A stretch of DNA of 64,000 nucleotides from Neobacillus ginsengisoli (GTDB lineage Bacteria > Bacillota > Bacilli > Bacillales_B > DSM-18226). Positions 23,852 to 32,931 of the stretch are shown here, piece after piece. The notes beneath the pieces were generated by a model. It worked only from the letters and a program-made list of their open reading frames with translations. It was not told where the DNA came from and ran no database searches. Where the stretch lies: positions 253,667-317,666 of the forward strand of contig NZ_JAUSTW010000007.1 of assembly GCF_030813055.1 (NCBI RefSeq). The letters are read 5' to 3'. How positions within the stretch are numbered: the stretch's first letter is position 1; the number at the start of each line of letters is the position of its first letter. The translations under genes were made by a program, and so were the position numbers.

Positions 23852-25160
23852 GTTTTAATCCTCCCAGGTCATCCATTGAAAGCTGCCCCCATGTTTTATC
23901 ATAGCGGTAATACCAGGCAGGTTCTAAGAGGATTAATTTCTTTTCTTCTGAATCTCTTCCCATTTGATAGCCCAAAACCAGGTCCTCAAGGAGTTCGGGC
24001 CTAAAATTCTTACGGCCTTGCAGTAACTTCAGTACATCATGACCGGAGGGAAGGGTCATCTTTTGCATTTCCGTCCTTAATGGAAGCTCCAATGAAATAT
24101 TTGGCCGGACATATTTATTAATTTCGTCCTTGCCCCAAACCTCTGTGATTTCCGAAAGGCCTGTTTCATTAAATACTGGAAATCCATCAATACTGTATAG
24201 TCTGAAGGTTACAGAGCCGTTCGTTTCATTTTTAGAAACGTAATGATAAGAGTCTGACCATCCGCCATGCTCATTGACAAAATCAATACTTCGCTTTAAC
24301 AGCTCATAAGGTTTTTCAATATAATCATTCTCTGCAGTCGGATTAACATAAATCAGCATATTGCTGCTGTTATTCACGGTCATTTTACTTGAACCGTTTG
24401 TGTACTCTTCCCCTTGCTGGATAAAGCTTTTTTGAACAAAGCTCGGGTCGCTGAATAGGGCATCTTTGAAATCATCCGATGGCAGTGTAACCGGCAAATA
24501 TTTATACTCCATCATATCCGTTTCCTTCTCAGGTAAAAAAATCGTTCGCTTATCGCTTAAATTATAAGCAAAGTAGCGTGGAAACCGTTCTGCATTTTTA
24601 TAAAAGTTATGATTAAAATTACTGAGATAGGCAGGCGATATATGACTTATATAAACCTGCTGATTGACAGAGGAAACAAAATATACAATTCCGTTTTCTT
24701 TGTCAGAATTCTCAACATTGATGATAATCCGATCAAAATTAAAAGAAGGGATCTTTTTTTCCTTGAAATTTAGAACGTTCCGATATAATTCAATCGGTAC
24801 CTCACCGGGAAAGGCAATTTCAGTGTTGCCATTTCCTTGAGTCAATTCTTTAAAATTGCTGACTTTATCGGTGTAATTTTTGACATCGTAGAAAGACCAT
24901 AAGCTTAATTCTTTAATGATCTTTTCAATATCCGTGTTACTGTTGGTCCCGTAATGTGCACCCTTAATATGGTAGAGAATCTGATCGGGTGTGACAATTT
25001 TTTGTACTTCTTGTTTTTCACTTACATTGACCTCTGCTACATAATTACTGTTTTGCATCGTTTCATAATTGGGCTGATACGTCCAAAGGTTCCAAGTCAA
25101 CACAATACTCACCAACACGAGTATCCCTAAAATAGCTGATTTTATTTTTTCGTATCTCAT
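23838..25160 (-). CDS. WalH (YycH), regulator of WalK
   Basis: About 440 residues: one N-terminal helix (SAILGILVLVSIVLTWNLW) and a large extracytoplasmic YycH domain. Partner of WalI in negative control of WalK. Two in-frame ATGs (25166 and 25160) overlap the walK stop; the second gives the family-like start MRYEKIKS. Confidence 0.92.
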   Translation of the reverse strand: MRYEKIKSAILGILVLVSIVLTWNLWTYQPNYETMQNSNYVAEVNVSEKQEVQKIVTPDQILYHIKGAHYGTNSNTDIEKIIKELSLWSFYDVKNYTDKVSNFKELTQGNGNTEIAFPGEVPIELYRNVLNFKEKKIPSFNFDRIIINVENSDKENGIVYFVSSVNQQVYISHISPAYLSNFNHNFYKNAERFPRYFAYNLSDKRTIFLPEKETDMMEYKYLPVTLPSDDFKDALFSDPSFVQKSFIQQGEEYTNGSSKMTVNNSSNMLIYVNPTAENDYIEKPYELLKRSIDFVNEHGGWSDSYHYVSKNETNGSVTFRLYSIDGFPVFNETGLSEITEVWGKDEINKYVRPNISLELPLRTEMQKMTLPSGHDVLKLLQGRKNFRPELLEDLVLGYQMGRDSEEKKLILLEPAWYYRYDKTWGQLSMDDLGGLKHGLE

Positions 25161-26983
25161 GACCATTCATCCTCTTCAAATCGCTCATAAGGCAGTGAAA
25201 AGGAGATAACCGTCCCTTTTCCTTCTACACTCGTCGCCCATATCGCCCCGCCATGCGCATTCACCATTTCCTTCGCAATAGCCAGACCAAGCCCGGTTCC
25301 GCCCAATTTACGGGTCCTTGCTTTATCAACCCGATAAAAACGGTCAAAAATCTTTCCGATATTTTCTTTTGGAATCCCCATCCCTTCATCGGAAATGCTG
25401 ACAATGATTTTTTCCTCTTCTTCTTTAATAGAGAAGCTGACTTGTCCGCCTTCCGGTGAGTACTTGATGGCATTTGAAATAATATTATAAAGTACCTGAG
25501 TCATTTTATCTTCATCGATTTCAACAAAGATGGCATGCTTTGGCAGCTGTCTTTTGAAGGTCACATTTGAATTCTTTGCCATTTCCAATCGATCAATAAT
25601 TCGATCAAAGAAAACAACAAAATTCACCCACTCTTTATTAAGCCGATAATCCGTGCTGTCCATTTTCGAAAGCTGGAGCAGATCATTAACCATCCGAATC
25701 ATTCTTTCGGTTTCCGTCTTGGTTACCTCTAAAAATTTCGGGGCTATTTCTTCATCTTTCCAGGCTCCATCAGCAAGGGCCTCTAAGTAACTTCTCATTG
25801 AAGTTAACGGCGTTCTTAGCTCGTGTGATACATTGGCCACAAACTCTCTTCGCTCGGCATCGATTTTTTCCTGTTCGGTAATATCATGAAGAACAGCAAT
25901 TAAGCCATTCACAAATCCGGTTTCTTTTTGAATAACGGAAAAGTTAGCTCGGAGAATATAGCGTTTTGCTTTTGTACTGTAATCCAAGATTAAAGAATCA
26001 TTTTCCTCTAGTAAGTCCTCAAAGGAATTGGTATCACTTAACCCCAATAAAGAAACAATTGGCTGTGAGAGAACTGTTTCACGTGAAACATCCAGCATTT
26101 CTGCCGCAGGATCGTTAATTAAAATTACCCGGCCCTTTCGATCGGTCGCAATCACGCCATCCGTCATATAAGAGAGGACAGACGAAAGCTTTCTTCTTTC
26201 TCCTTCAGTCATTGCCTGCGCTTCCTGAAGCTTTTTCGTTAGATTGTTAAAGGTAATCGCTAATGTACCTATTTCATCATTGCCATACACTCTTACTTTA
26301 CGTGAAAAATTCCCCTTTGCCATCGCCAGTGCCTGCTTTTTCATGTCCGCAATGGGTCTTGTAATGGTTTGGGCTAATAAAATACCCAGAACAGCGGTTA
26401 TCGATAAGGCGATCGCTGTACCTGTTGCAAAAATCCGATTAATCGTCTTCATTTGTTCGAAGACACTTTCTATTTTTGCGACAAGATAAATTGCGCCAAT
26501 CACTTTTTTACCCGATTTAATCGGAGTGGAGAGGACCCAAATTCGATGTCCTGTTCTCGGGTCAATTAAAATATTACTTTGGTCTTCTTCTAAGACCAAG
26601 GATTGTTTGATTCTAAGATCTGTAGTCCTTTGGCCTACCAGTCCTTGATTATTAGGATCCGACGTTCCAATAATCTTTAATGATCTGCCATCAATTACCC
26701 GAACTTCAGAAATGTCAACAGCTGAAAAGTCCCTAAGAATTTTCTTTACGTCTGCTTCAAGTGTCGGATCTTCAGTTGTCCGCTCTTTTTCCATCTCTTG
26801 AACAATATTATAAGCAAGCAAATTAACACGTGCTTTTAATGAAGTCTGGAAATTCGTCCTTAAGGTTTCTTCAAGCTGTTTGACAAAATACACTCCAATA
26901 ATTTGCATGGCAACTAAAATAAGCAGGACATAGATGATGACAAATTTAACGTGTATTGAACGAAAAAAACCGACTTTTCTCAT
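25157..26983 (-). CDS. Sensor histidine kinase WalK
   Basis: 608-609 residues: two transmembrane helices (about 12-32 and 185-205) around an extracellular Cache-like loop, HAMP, PAS (GVIATDRKGRVILIND), HisKA with the phospho-accepting His in VANVSHELRTPLTSMR, and HATPase (NIISNAIKYS, GTGLGLAIAKEM). Essential kinase of cell-wall homeostasis, phosphorylating WalR. A TTG at 26986 directly precedes the ATG; AGGAG lies upstream. The coding region contains a perfect parS site. Confidence 0.97.
   Translation of the reverse strand: MRKVGFFRSIHVKFVIIYVLLILVAMQIIGVYFVKQLEETLRTNFQTSLKARVNLLAYNIVQEMEKERTTEDPTLEADVKKILRDFSAVDISEVRVIDGRSLKIIGTSDPNNQGLVGQRTTDLRIKQSLVLEEDQSNILIDPRTGHRIWVLSTPIKSGKKVIGAIYLVAKIESVFEQMKTINRIFATGTAIALSITAVLGILLAQTITRPIADMKKQALAMAKGNFSRKVRVYGNDEIGTLAITFNNLTKKLQEAQAMTEGERRKLSSVLSYMTDGVIATDRKGRVILINDPAAEMLDVSRETVLSQPIVSLLGLSDTNSFEDLLEENDSLILDYSTKAKRYILRANFSVIQKETGFVNGLIAVLHDITEQEKIDAERREFVANVSHELRTPLTSMRSYLEALADGAWKDEEIAPKFLEVTKTETERMIRMVNDLLQLSKMDSTDYRLNKEWVNFVVFFDRIIDRLEMAKNSNVTFKRQLPKHAIFVEIDEDKMTQVLYNIISNAIKYSPEGGQVSFSIKEEEEKIIVSISDEGMGIPKENIGKIFDRFYRVDKARTRKLGGTGLGLAIAKEMVNAHGGAIWATSVEGKGTVISFSLPYERFEEDEWS
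26075..26090. promoter_or_regulatory. parS site inside walK
   Basis: Perfect 16-bp palindrome TGTTTCACGTGAAACA, the Spo0J/ParB-loading site, within the PAS region of walK. Confidence 0.95.
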
Positions 26984-26991
26984 CAAGGCAA

Positions 26992-27702
26992 TTACTCCTG
27001 ATCAGGATTCCGCAAATAGTATCCCACACCTCTGCGAGTGACGATCCATGTTGGATGACTCGGGCTATCCTCAATTTTCTCCCGTAACCGCCTGACCGTG
27101 ACATCGACCGTTCTTACATCACCGTAATAGTCGTAGCCCCAAACGGTTTGTAATAAGTGCTCCCTCGTCATGACCTGCCCAATATGTTTGGCCAAATAAT
27201 AAAGCAGCTCGAACTCACGGTGAGTTAATTCTATCGTTTCACCACGCTTTGAAACGACATAGGCATCAGGATGAATAACCAGGGAGCCTATTTCAATTTC
27301 ATTCGTCTCCGTCTCAGCATCCGGTTGGGAAATGATTTGCTGATGACGGCGTAAGTTTGCTTTAACCCGTGCAATTAATTCCCTTGTACTAAAAGGTTTC
27401 GTCACATAATCATCCGCGCCAAGTTCAAGGCCCAGCACCTTGTCAATTTCAGAATCTTTTGCCGTCAGCATAATAATTGGCATCTCGTATTTTTTACGGA
27501 CTTCACGGCAAACTTCCATTCCGTCTCTTAGCGGAAGCATGATATCCAGGAGAACTAAGTCAGGCTGGATTTCTTCTACCATCGTTAGCGCCTCCATACC
27601 ATCATAGGCGCAATAAACATCATAACCTTCCTTTTTTAAGTTAAACTGCAAAATATCCGCAATCGGCTTTTCATCATCGACAACAAGAATTTTCTTTTCC
27701 AT
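26992..27702 (-). CDS. Response regulator WalR
   Basis: 236 residues. An N-terminal receiver with phospho-acceptor Asp in VLLDIMLP and Lys in YVTKPFS; a C-terminal OmpR-type winged helix ending in [12 protein letters not shown]. Controls wall hydrolases, probably including the YocH-like gene of this window. AAGGAG precedes the ATG. First gene of walRKHIJ. Confidence 0.97.
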   Translation of the reverse strand: MEKKILVVDDEKPIADILQFNLKKEGYDVYCAYDGMEALTMVEEIQPDLVLLDIMLPLRDGMEVCREVRKKYEMPIIMLTAKDSEIDKVLGLELGADDYVTKPFSTRELIARVKANLRRHQQIISQPDAETETNEIEIGSLVIHPDAYVVSKRGETIELTHREFELLYYLAKHIGQVMTREHLLQTVWGYDYYGDVRTVDVTVRRLREKIEDSPSHPTWIVTRRGVGYYLRNPDQE

Positions 27703-27861
27703 ACCTATTGCTCCTTTATATTAAAAATATCTATTGATTCAAAAACGAATAACAGTCATACCTACTCTATTTTACTTTACCATTTTATGAGCTTTAATTC
27801 ATCTATTAACAGCAGGTAGTAATTGTAAGAAGAGAGGGAGGCGCCTTTTTCCGACAAATAT

Positions 27862-27890
27862 AAAAAGTCTCCAGCATTGACTAGAGACCT
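27862..27890. terminator. Terminator at the M23 remnant
   Basis: AGTCTC (27866-27871) pairs with GAGACC(T), with A/T runs on both sides; it overlaps the remnant's stop codon. Confidence 0.7.
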
Positions 27891-28450
27891 TTATTTTTAT
27901 TATTTGAGATAAGAAAGCGGTTTTGTAAGCCCCCGTTTTTATGCACTTCAAAGTGTAAATGTACTCCGGTTGCATCACCGGTTTGGCCCATAATTCCTAT
28001 GCTCGAACCCTTTTCCACGGATTGACCGGCCCTTACACTGATGGATGCTAAGTGACCATAAATAGTTTGGAAACCATTTTGATGGTCAATTACAATCATA
28101 TTTCCATAACCGCCGTTATCCCAGCCTGCTGAAACAACAATACCATTATCAGCAGCTTTAATTGTTGGATTACTTGGCCTGGCAATATCAATTCCCTTAT
28201 GCATTTTTCCCCATCTGAATCCCATTGGGCTTGAAACATAGCCGCCTGCTGTCGGCCAGGCAAAGGTTCCCTCACCGCGTGAAGAAATAGCTCTGGTTCC
28301 GTTCACAATAATTTGATTTATGGACGGCACGAGAACCTGCTCGCTGATTGCGTCCTTCATGACTGTTGTTCCGTTTTGTTCTGATATATGATAGGTAACA
28401 TCCTTTGAACCATTTTGACCAACCTGTTTCACCTTTGTCTCGCAAAATCT
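27881..28450 (-). pseudogene. G5-M23 endopeptidase, 5'-truncated
   Basis: About 185 residues. The first 40 are the second half of a G5 domain (TKVKQVGQNGSKDVTYHIS), then an intact LytM/M23 peptidase domain with MHKGIDIA, GYGNMIVIDH and GVHLHFEVH, so all zinc ligands are present. The signal peptide, LysM domains and first G5 half expected of this family are missing, and an in-frame TAG lies just upstream at about 28450. The GTG at 28432 has no good ribosome site. Intact homologues commonly sit between purA and walR in related bacilli. Probably inactive for lack of export. Confidence 0.8.
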
Positions 28451-28783
28451 CTAAAACTAGTTCTTTATATCTACGAAAGAATATTCCGGAATTTTAACTA
28501 CTATACTTTAACATAATCTTTATTAAAAAATTTATCAGTCGCTATAATGTAACAAAATTGTATAATAGCTGACATTTTTTGATGTTTATTAAAAAGATAA
28601 CAGTTAAAATTTCATGCGGTTTTTTGAGGGAAGATAGGTTCTAATACCTAAAAATAAGGATTTTTTAGAAGTTTAAGAGGAGTGACTTCATTTTACAAAA
28701 TAGGACAAATTACGCGGTATATTTGCAAGTTACTGGATTCTTCATTACAAAGGCATTACATCGTTTGGAAAATAAAGGCACAA
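28451..28783. other. AT-rich scar between M23 remnant and tRNAs
   Basis: No supported gene. A plus-strand frame from 28682 has an AGAGGAG site but runs antisense through two tRNA genes, so I discount it. Probably the site where the 5' part of the M23 gene was lost. Confidence 0.5.
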
Positions 28784-28815
28784 AAAAAGAAGCTTACATT
28801 CGGAAGCTTCTTTTT
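28784..28815 (-). terminator. tRNA operon terminator
   Basis: AAAAAGAAGCTT pairs perfectly with AAGCTTCTTTTT around an 8-base loop, 4 bases beyond the tRNA-Phe 3' end. Confidence 0.9.
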
Positions 28816-28819
28816 GGGA

Positions 28820-28892
28820 TGGCTCAGGACGGAATCGAACCGCCGACACAAGGATTTTCAGTCCTTTGCTCTACCGACTGAGCTACTGAGCC
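28820..28892 (-). tRNA. tRNA-Phe(GAA)
   Basis: 73 nt with acceptor GGCTCAG/CTGAGCC, D-arm AGCTCAGTCGGTAGAGC, anticodon loop CTGAAAA (GAA), T-arm GGTTCGATTCC. CCA is not encoded. Confidence 0.97.
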
Positions 28893-28899
28893 ACTTTTA

Positions 28900-28976
28900 T
28901 GGCGGTCCGGACGGGACTCGAACCCGCGACCTCCTGCGTGACAGGCAGGCATTCTAACCAACTGAACTACCGGACC
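28900..28976 (-). tRNA. tRNA-Asp(GTC)
   Basis: 77 nt including an encoded CCA. Acceptor GGTCCGG/CCGGACC, anticodon loop CTGTCAC (GTC), T-loop GGTTCGAGTCC. Confidence 0.97.
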
Positions 28977-29048
28977 AGATATAAATAAATATGGCAGTCA
29001 GCAAGGAGACCGTCCTTGCCAGTCGCTTACTGACCAGCCAAATGCCGA

Positions 29049-29120
29049 TGACCCCTACGGGATTCGAACCCGTGTTACCGCCGTGAAAGGGCGGTGTCTT
29101 AACCGCTTGACCAAGGGGCC
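29049..29120 (-). tRNA. tRNA-Glu(TTC)
   Basis: 72 nt. Acceptor GGCCCCT/AGGGGTC with one G-U pair, anticodon loop CTTTCAC (TTC), T-loop GGTTCGAATCC. CCA not encoded. Confidence 0.97.
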
Positions 29121-29137
29121 ATACATTATTAAAATGG

Positions 29138-29210
29138 TGAGCCATGAAGGACTCGAACCTTCGACCCTCTGATTAAAAGTCAGATGCTCTACCGACTGAG
29201 CTAATGGCTC
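29138..29210 (-). tRNA. tRNA-Lys(TTT)
   Basis: 73 nt. Acceptor GAGCCAT/ATGGCTC, anticodon loop CTTTTAA (TTT), T-loop GGTTCGAGTCC. CCA not encoded. First intact gene of the four-tRNA unit. Confidence 0.97.
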
Positions 29211-29321
29211 ATACTTATTATCGTACACAAATCTTTGTCAGATGCCCCCGCCTCAGTAAGCTTATTCAAGCTGCGGCTCGGCGTGTGCCCTGATGGTGAT
29301 TCTTGGAAGCTTATTCGATCG

Positions 29322-29347
29322 TGCTCTACCAACTGAGCTAATGGCTC
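29322..29347 (-). pseudogene. tRNA 5'-fragment (tRNA-Lys-like remnant)
   Basis: On the minus strand, 26 bases reproduce the acceptor strand and D-arm of tRNA-Lys with one change (TTGG for TCGG), then the sequence diverges. GCATCTGAC, matching the anticodon stem, reappears at about 29237-29245, and AAGCTTATTC occurs twice in between (about 29259 and 29308). It looks like a second tRNA copy broken by a small insertion and lacking its 3' half. Confidence 0.7.
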
Positions 29348-29440
29348 TCAAACTTATCTCGTTTGTGACGACGCTTTTTATAATATCACAGAAAATAAAA
29401 ATTGCGCAATACTTTTTTAATAAAATTTTTCAAGAAATAT

Positions 29441-29467
29441 AAAAACCCTCCTGAAAGGAGGGCTTTA
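29441..29467 (-). terminator. purA terminator
   Basis: CCCTCCT and AGGAGGG form a perfect 7-bp stem around GAA; five T residues follow on the minus strand. Confidence 0.9.
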
Positions 29468-29477
29468 TTAGTAATGA

Positions 29478-30770
29478 TTAAATCTGTCTCCAAGGGCTGC
29501 GAACTACATTTGTTTGGTTGCGGTCTGGTCCGACAGAGAAAGTTGTTAATGGAATCCCTGTGAGTTGTGTGACACGTTCTACATAATGCCGGGCATTAAC
29601 AGGTAGTTCATCTAATGATTTGCAGCCTGTAATATCTTCTGTCCAGCCTGGCAGTTCTTCATAAACAGGTTCACACTCAGCTAATACCTTTAGGCTTGCC
29701 GGATATTCTGTAATATGTTCACCTTTGTAGCTATAAGCAGTACAAATCTTTAGTGTTTCAATACCTGTTAAAACGTCAATTGAATTGAGGGACAGGTCCG
29801 TTAAACCGCTAACGCGGCGGGCATGACGGACAACGACGCTGTCAAACCAGCCGACACGGCGGGGACGTCCTGTTGTTGTACCATACTCGCGTCCTACTTC
29901 ACGAATCTGATTACCGATTTCATTATTTAATTCCGTAGGGAATGGTCCGTCACCGACACGGGAAGTGTACGCTTTACAAACACCGACCACATGGGTAATT
30001 TTAGATGGACCAACGCCGGAACCGATGGTTACTCCGCCGGCAACCGGATTAGATGAAGTAACAAATGGGTATGTCCCTTGGTCAATATCAAGCATGACGC
30101 CTTGTGCGCCTTCGAAAAGAACACGCTTGCCTTCGTCCAAAGCATCATTTAACACAACAGATGTATCACAAACATATTGCTTAAATTGTTGCCCATATTC
30201 ATAATACTCGTCTAAAATATCTTCTTTCTTAAAACCTGTCGTCTCATAAATCCGTTCGAACAAGCGATTTTTCTCTGCAAGGTTTTGCTCAAGCTTTTCT
30301 TCAAACACATCACGTTCCAATAGATCCGCAATTCGGATTCCGACACGTGCTGCTTTGTCCATATAAGCAGGGCCAATCCCCTTTTTGGTCGTTCCGATTT
30401 TATTTGCACCTTTACGATCCTCTTCCACTTCATCGAGCTTTAAGTGGTAAGGTAGAATTACATGGGCACGATTACTAATACGTAAGTTATCTGTAGTAAT
30501 CCCTTTTTCATGTAAGTAAGCCAATTCTGCAATAAGTGCCTTAGGGTCGACAACCATTCCATTACCGATGACGCAAATTTTTTCTTTATAAAAAATCCCT
30601 GATGGAATTAAATGCAATTTGTAGGTTTCGCCATTAAACTGAATGGTGTGACCTGCATTATTGCCTCCTTGATAACGGGCAATCGTTTCTGCATTTTCAG
30701 AAAGAAAATCCGTTATTTTTCCCTTTCCTTCGTCTCCCCACTGTGTACCAACAACCACAACTGATGACAT
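29478..30770 (-). CDS. Adenylosuccinate synthetase
   Basis: 430 residues, the usual length. Converts IMP, Asp and GTP to adenylosuccinate in AMP synthesis. Starts [18 protein letters not shown] (P-loop-like), with [21 protein letters not shown] and [11 protein letters not shown] following. ATG 30770 is placed behind GGAGGTG; ATG 30779 overlaps that site. A PurBox pair lies upstream, implying repression by PurR. Confidence 0.98.
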   Translation of the reverse strand: MSSVVVVGTQWGDEGKGKITDFLSENAETIARYQGGNNAGHTIQFNGETYKLHLIPSGIFYKEKICVIGNGMVVDPKALIAELAYLHEKGITTDNLRISNRAHVILPYHLKLDEVEEDRKGANKIGTTKKGIGPAYMDKAARVGIRIADLLERDVFEEKLEQNLAEKNRLFERIYETTGFKKEDILDEYYEYGQQFKQYVCDTSVVLNDALDEGKRVLFEGAQGVMLDIDQGTYPFVTSSNPVAGGVTIGSGVGPSKITHVVGVCKAYTSRVGDGPFPTELNNEIGNQIREVGREYGTTTGRPRRVGWFDSVVVRHARRVSGLTDLSLNSIDVLTGIETLKICTAYSYKGEHITEYPASLKVLAECEPVYEELPGWTEDITGCKSLDELPVNARHYVERVTQLTGIPLTTFSVGPDRNQTNVVRSPWRQI

Positions 30771-30826
30771 TAAAGGCACCTCCGAAATTTATGCTTCAAT
30801 TTAATTTTCTAATTTAATCCATAGAT

Positions 30827-30856
30827 AGTTTACCAATTATTCGGTGAGAAAGTCAA
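30827..30856 (-). promoter_or_regulatory. purA promoter
   Basis: TTGACT (30856-30851) and TAAACT (30832-30827) with 18-base spacing on the minus strand, just inside the PurBox pair. Confidence 0.65.
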
Positions 30857-30862
30857 CAAAAC

Positions 30863-30899
30863 ACGAACATTTTATATAAAGCTATAAAAATATGTTCGT
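30863..30899. promoter_or_regulatory. PurBox pair (PurR operator) of purA
   Basis: ACGAACAT (30863-30870) and ATGTTCGT (30892-30899) are inverted copies with the CGAAC core of PurR boxes, placed immediately upstream of the purA -35. PurR of bacilli binds two such boxes and is released by PRPP. Confidence 0.8.
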
Positions 30900-30923
30900 A
30901 AAATACTAATTTAGAACTATATC

Positions 30924-30956
30924 AAAAAGGCTAGCCTCTAAAATTCAGGCTAGCCT
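30924..30956 (-). terminator. Terminator of the replicative helicase gene
   Basis: Two AGGCTAGCCT palindromes (30928-30937, 30947-30956) form a 10-bp stem; five T residues follow on the minus strand. Confidence 0.88.
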
Positions 30957-30964
30957 AATCCTAT

Positions 30965-32329
30965 TTATGCTCCAGGAGGGACGGCAGAATCATCAAAGCG
31001 CCTCTCCAAGTTGACGAATTTATTATATTCCTTTACGAATGCCAGCTGTACCGTTCCGGTCGGACCATTACGCTGCTTGGCAATAATGATTTCAATAATG
31101 TTCTTAGCTTCGGATTCCTTATCATAATAGTCATCACGATATAGGAATGCAACGATATCAGCGTCCTGCTCGATACTACCTGATTCACGGATATCGGACA
31201 TCATCGGACGCTTATCCTGACGCTGCTCGACACCACGCGAAAGCTGAGAAAGGGCAATGACAGGCACTTGAAGCTCACGGGCTAACTGTTTTAATGACCT
31301 GGAAATTTCGGATACTTCCTGCTGGCGGTTTTCACCGGACCGGCCGCTCCCTAAAATTAGCTGCAAATAGTCGATTAAAATCATTCCTAAGCCGTGCTCT
31401 TGCTTTAATCGACGGCATTTGGAACGAATATCGCTGATTCTCACACCAGGAGTATCATCAATAAAGATCCCACTGCTTGCAAGACTTCCCATCGCCATCG
31501 TCAGCTTGCCCCAGTCTTCATCGGTCAGTGACCCAGTACGAAGCCTTTGGGCATCGATATTTCCTTCAGCACATAAGAGACGCATAACTAGCTGCTCAGC
31601 GCCCATCTCAAGACTGAAGATTGCAATATTTTCACCTGTTTTTTTGGCAACATTTTGGGCAATATTTAAAGCAAACGCTGTTTTACCTACAGAAGGACGG
31701 GCGCCGACAATGATTAAGTCATTGCGCTGGAATCCTGCTGTCATCCGGTCAAGTTCAACAAATCCAGTCTCAAGCCCGGTAATATCACCAACCCGGTTAT
31801 GCATGAGCTCAATATTGTCATACGTACGCACAAGAACATCCTTAATGTTGTGGAAAGCACCGGCATTCTTCCTTTGTGCCACTTCCAGGATGCTTTTTTC
31901 CGCTTCACTTAATAATGCTTCTACTTCATCCTCACGGGAATACCCATCGGAGGCAATTCCGGTAGCCGTCCGAATTAAGCGTCTTAATAAGGACTTTTCT
32001 TCTACTATTCTAGCATAATATTCAATATTTGCAGCCGTCGGAACCGAGCCGGCAAGATCGCTTAAATAACTGACACCGCCTGTATCTTCTAATAGCTTTG
32101 CAGCGGCAAGCTCCTCGGTAACGGTGATAAGGTCAACTGCCTTACCAAGGTCGTTCAGCTTTAGCATCACATTAAAGATTTTTTGGTGGGCAGCACGGTA
32201 AAAGTCTTCAGGGATTAAGATTTCAGAAGCCATTGTTAATGAAGATGGTTCCAGGAATATAGCACCTAGAACAGCCTGTTCAGCTTCAATGTTTTGAGGG
32301 GGCAGGCGGTCTGCATATAAATCGCTCAT
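30965..32329 (-). CDS. Replicative DNA helicase
   Basis: 454 residues, hexameric 5'-3' replication-fork helicase (DnaB family; called DnaC in B. subtilis). N-terminal primase-interaction domain (PPQNIEAEQAVLGAIF), RecA-like core with Walker A GARPSVGKTAFAL, Walker B MILIDYLQ and LSQLSRGVEQR. GGAGG precedes the ATG. Its usual neighbours rplI and gdpP lie upstream. Confidence 0.97.
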   Translation of the reverse strand: MSDLYADRLPPQNIEAEQAVLGAIFLEPSSLTMASEILIPEDFYRAAHQKIFNVMLKLNDLGKAVDLITVTEELAAAKLLEDTGGVSYLSDLAGSVPTAANIEYYARIVEEKSLLRRLIRTATGIASDGYSREDEVEALLSEAEKSILEVAQRKNAGAFHNIKDVLVRTYDNIELMHNRVGDITGLETGFVELDRMTAGFQRNDLIIVGARPSVGKTAFALNIAQNVAKKTGENIAIFSLEMGAEQLVMRLLCAEGNIDAQRLRTGSLTDEDWGKLTMAMGSLASSGIFIDDTPGVRISDIRSKCRRLKQEHGLGMILIDYLQLILGSGRSGENRQQEVSEISRSLKQLARELQVPVIALSQLSRGVEQRQDKRPMMSDIRESGSIEQDADIVAFLYRDDYYDKESEAKNIIEIIIAKQRNGPTGTVQLAFVKEYNKFVNLERRFDDSAVPPGA

Positions 32330-32393
32330 ATATCAAAAACCTCCTATTTAGAGGATCATTTATTAAAGAATTAAAACTATCATATCTCAAAAA

Positions 32394-32422
32394 GAAAAAA
32401 GTGACCAGTTCATACCGATCAC
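32394..32422 (-). terminator. rplI terminator
   Basis: A 9-bp stem with two G-U pairs (GTGATCGGT/ACTGGTCAC on the minus strand) followed by six T residues. Confidence 0.75.
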
Positions 32423-32481
32423 ATCACTTGTTTAACATTTATTATTTTAACATGTTTGTCAGGAAATTCGAACTGGCAAAT

Positions 32482-32931
32482 TTAGTTTCCTTCTTTAACA
32501 TGAACTGTTAATGTTGCTGTTACATCATGATAAAGCTTCACAGGAATCTTGGTGTGGCCAAGCGTACGAATTGCATCCGTCAATTCCATTTTCCGCTTGT
32601 CAATTTTAATGCCATGCTTCTTTTGCAGTTCTTCGGCAATTTGCTTTGTTGTAATAGAACCGAATAATCTGCCGCCTTCACCTGCTTTAGCTGTTAACTC
32701 CACCGTAATTTTATCCACTACTTCTTTTAATTTTTTCGCTTCAGCAAGCTCTTCGGCTGCAAGCTTTTCTTCTTTCTTCTTTTGCGCATCCAGTGTACTG
32801 ATATTTGTCTGATTCGCTTCTTGCGCCAGGCCCTGCTTGATTAAAAAATTATGCGCATAGCCATCGGCAACATTCTTGACCTCACCTTTTTTACCTTTAC
32901 CTTTAACATCTTTTAGAAAAATTACTTTCAT
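32482..32931 (-). CDS. Ribosomal protein bL9
   Basis: 149 residues. Starts [20 protein letters not shown] with the conserved [13 protein letters not shown], a long connecting helix rich in Lys/Glu, and a C-terminal 23S-binding domain. Overlaps the gdpP stop by 4 bases (ATGA). Confidence 0.98.
   Translation of the reverse strand: MKVIFLKDVKGKGKKGEVKNVADGYAHNFLIKQGLAQEANQTNISTLDAQKKKEEKLAAEELAEAKKLKEVVDKITVELTAKAGEGGRLFGSITTKQIAEELQKKHGIKIDKRKMELTDAIRTLGHTKIPVKLYHDVTATLTVHVKEGN

Noticed and set aside
28682..28957. 91-residue plus-strand gene at the tRNA cluster
   Set aside because: Most of the frame is antisense to tRNA-Phe and tRNA-Asp. A common artefact in which tRNA complements look like short proteins.
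31419..32018. 199-residue frame antisense to the helicase gene
   Set aside because: Lies wholly opposite conserved dnaB(C) codons, with no start signal or recognisable domain.
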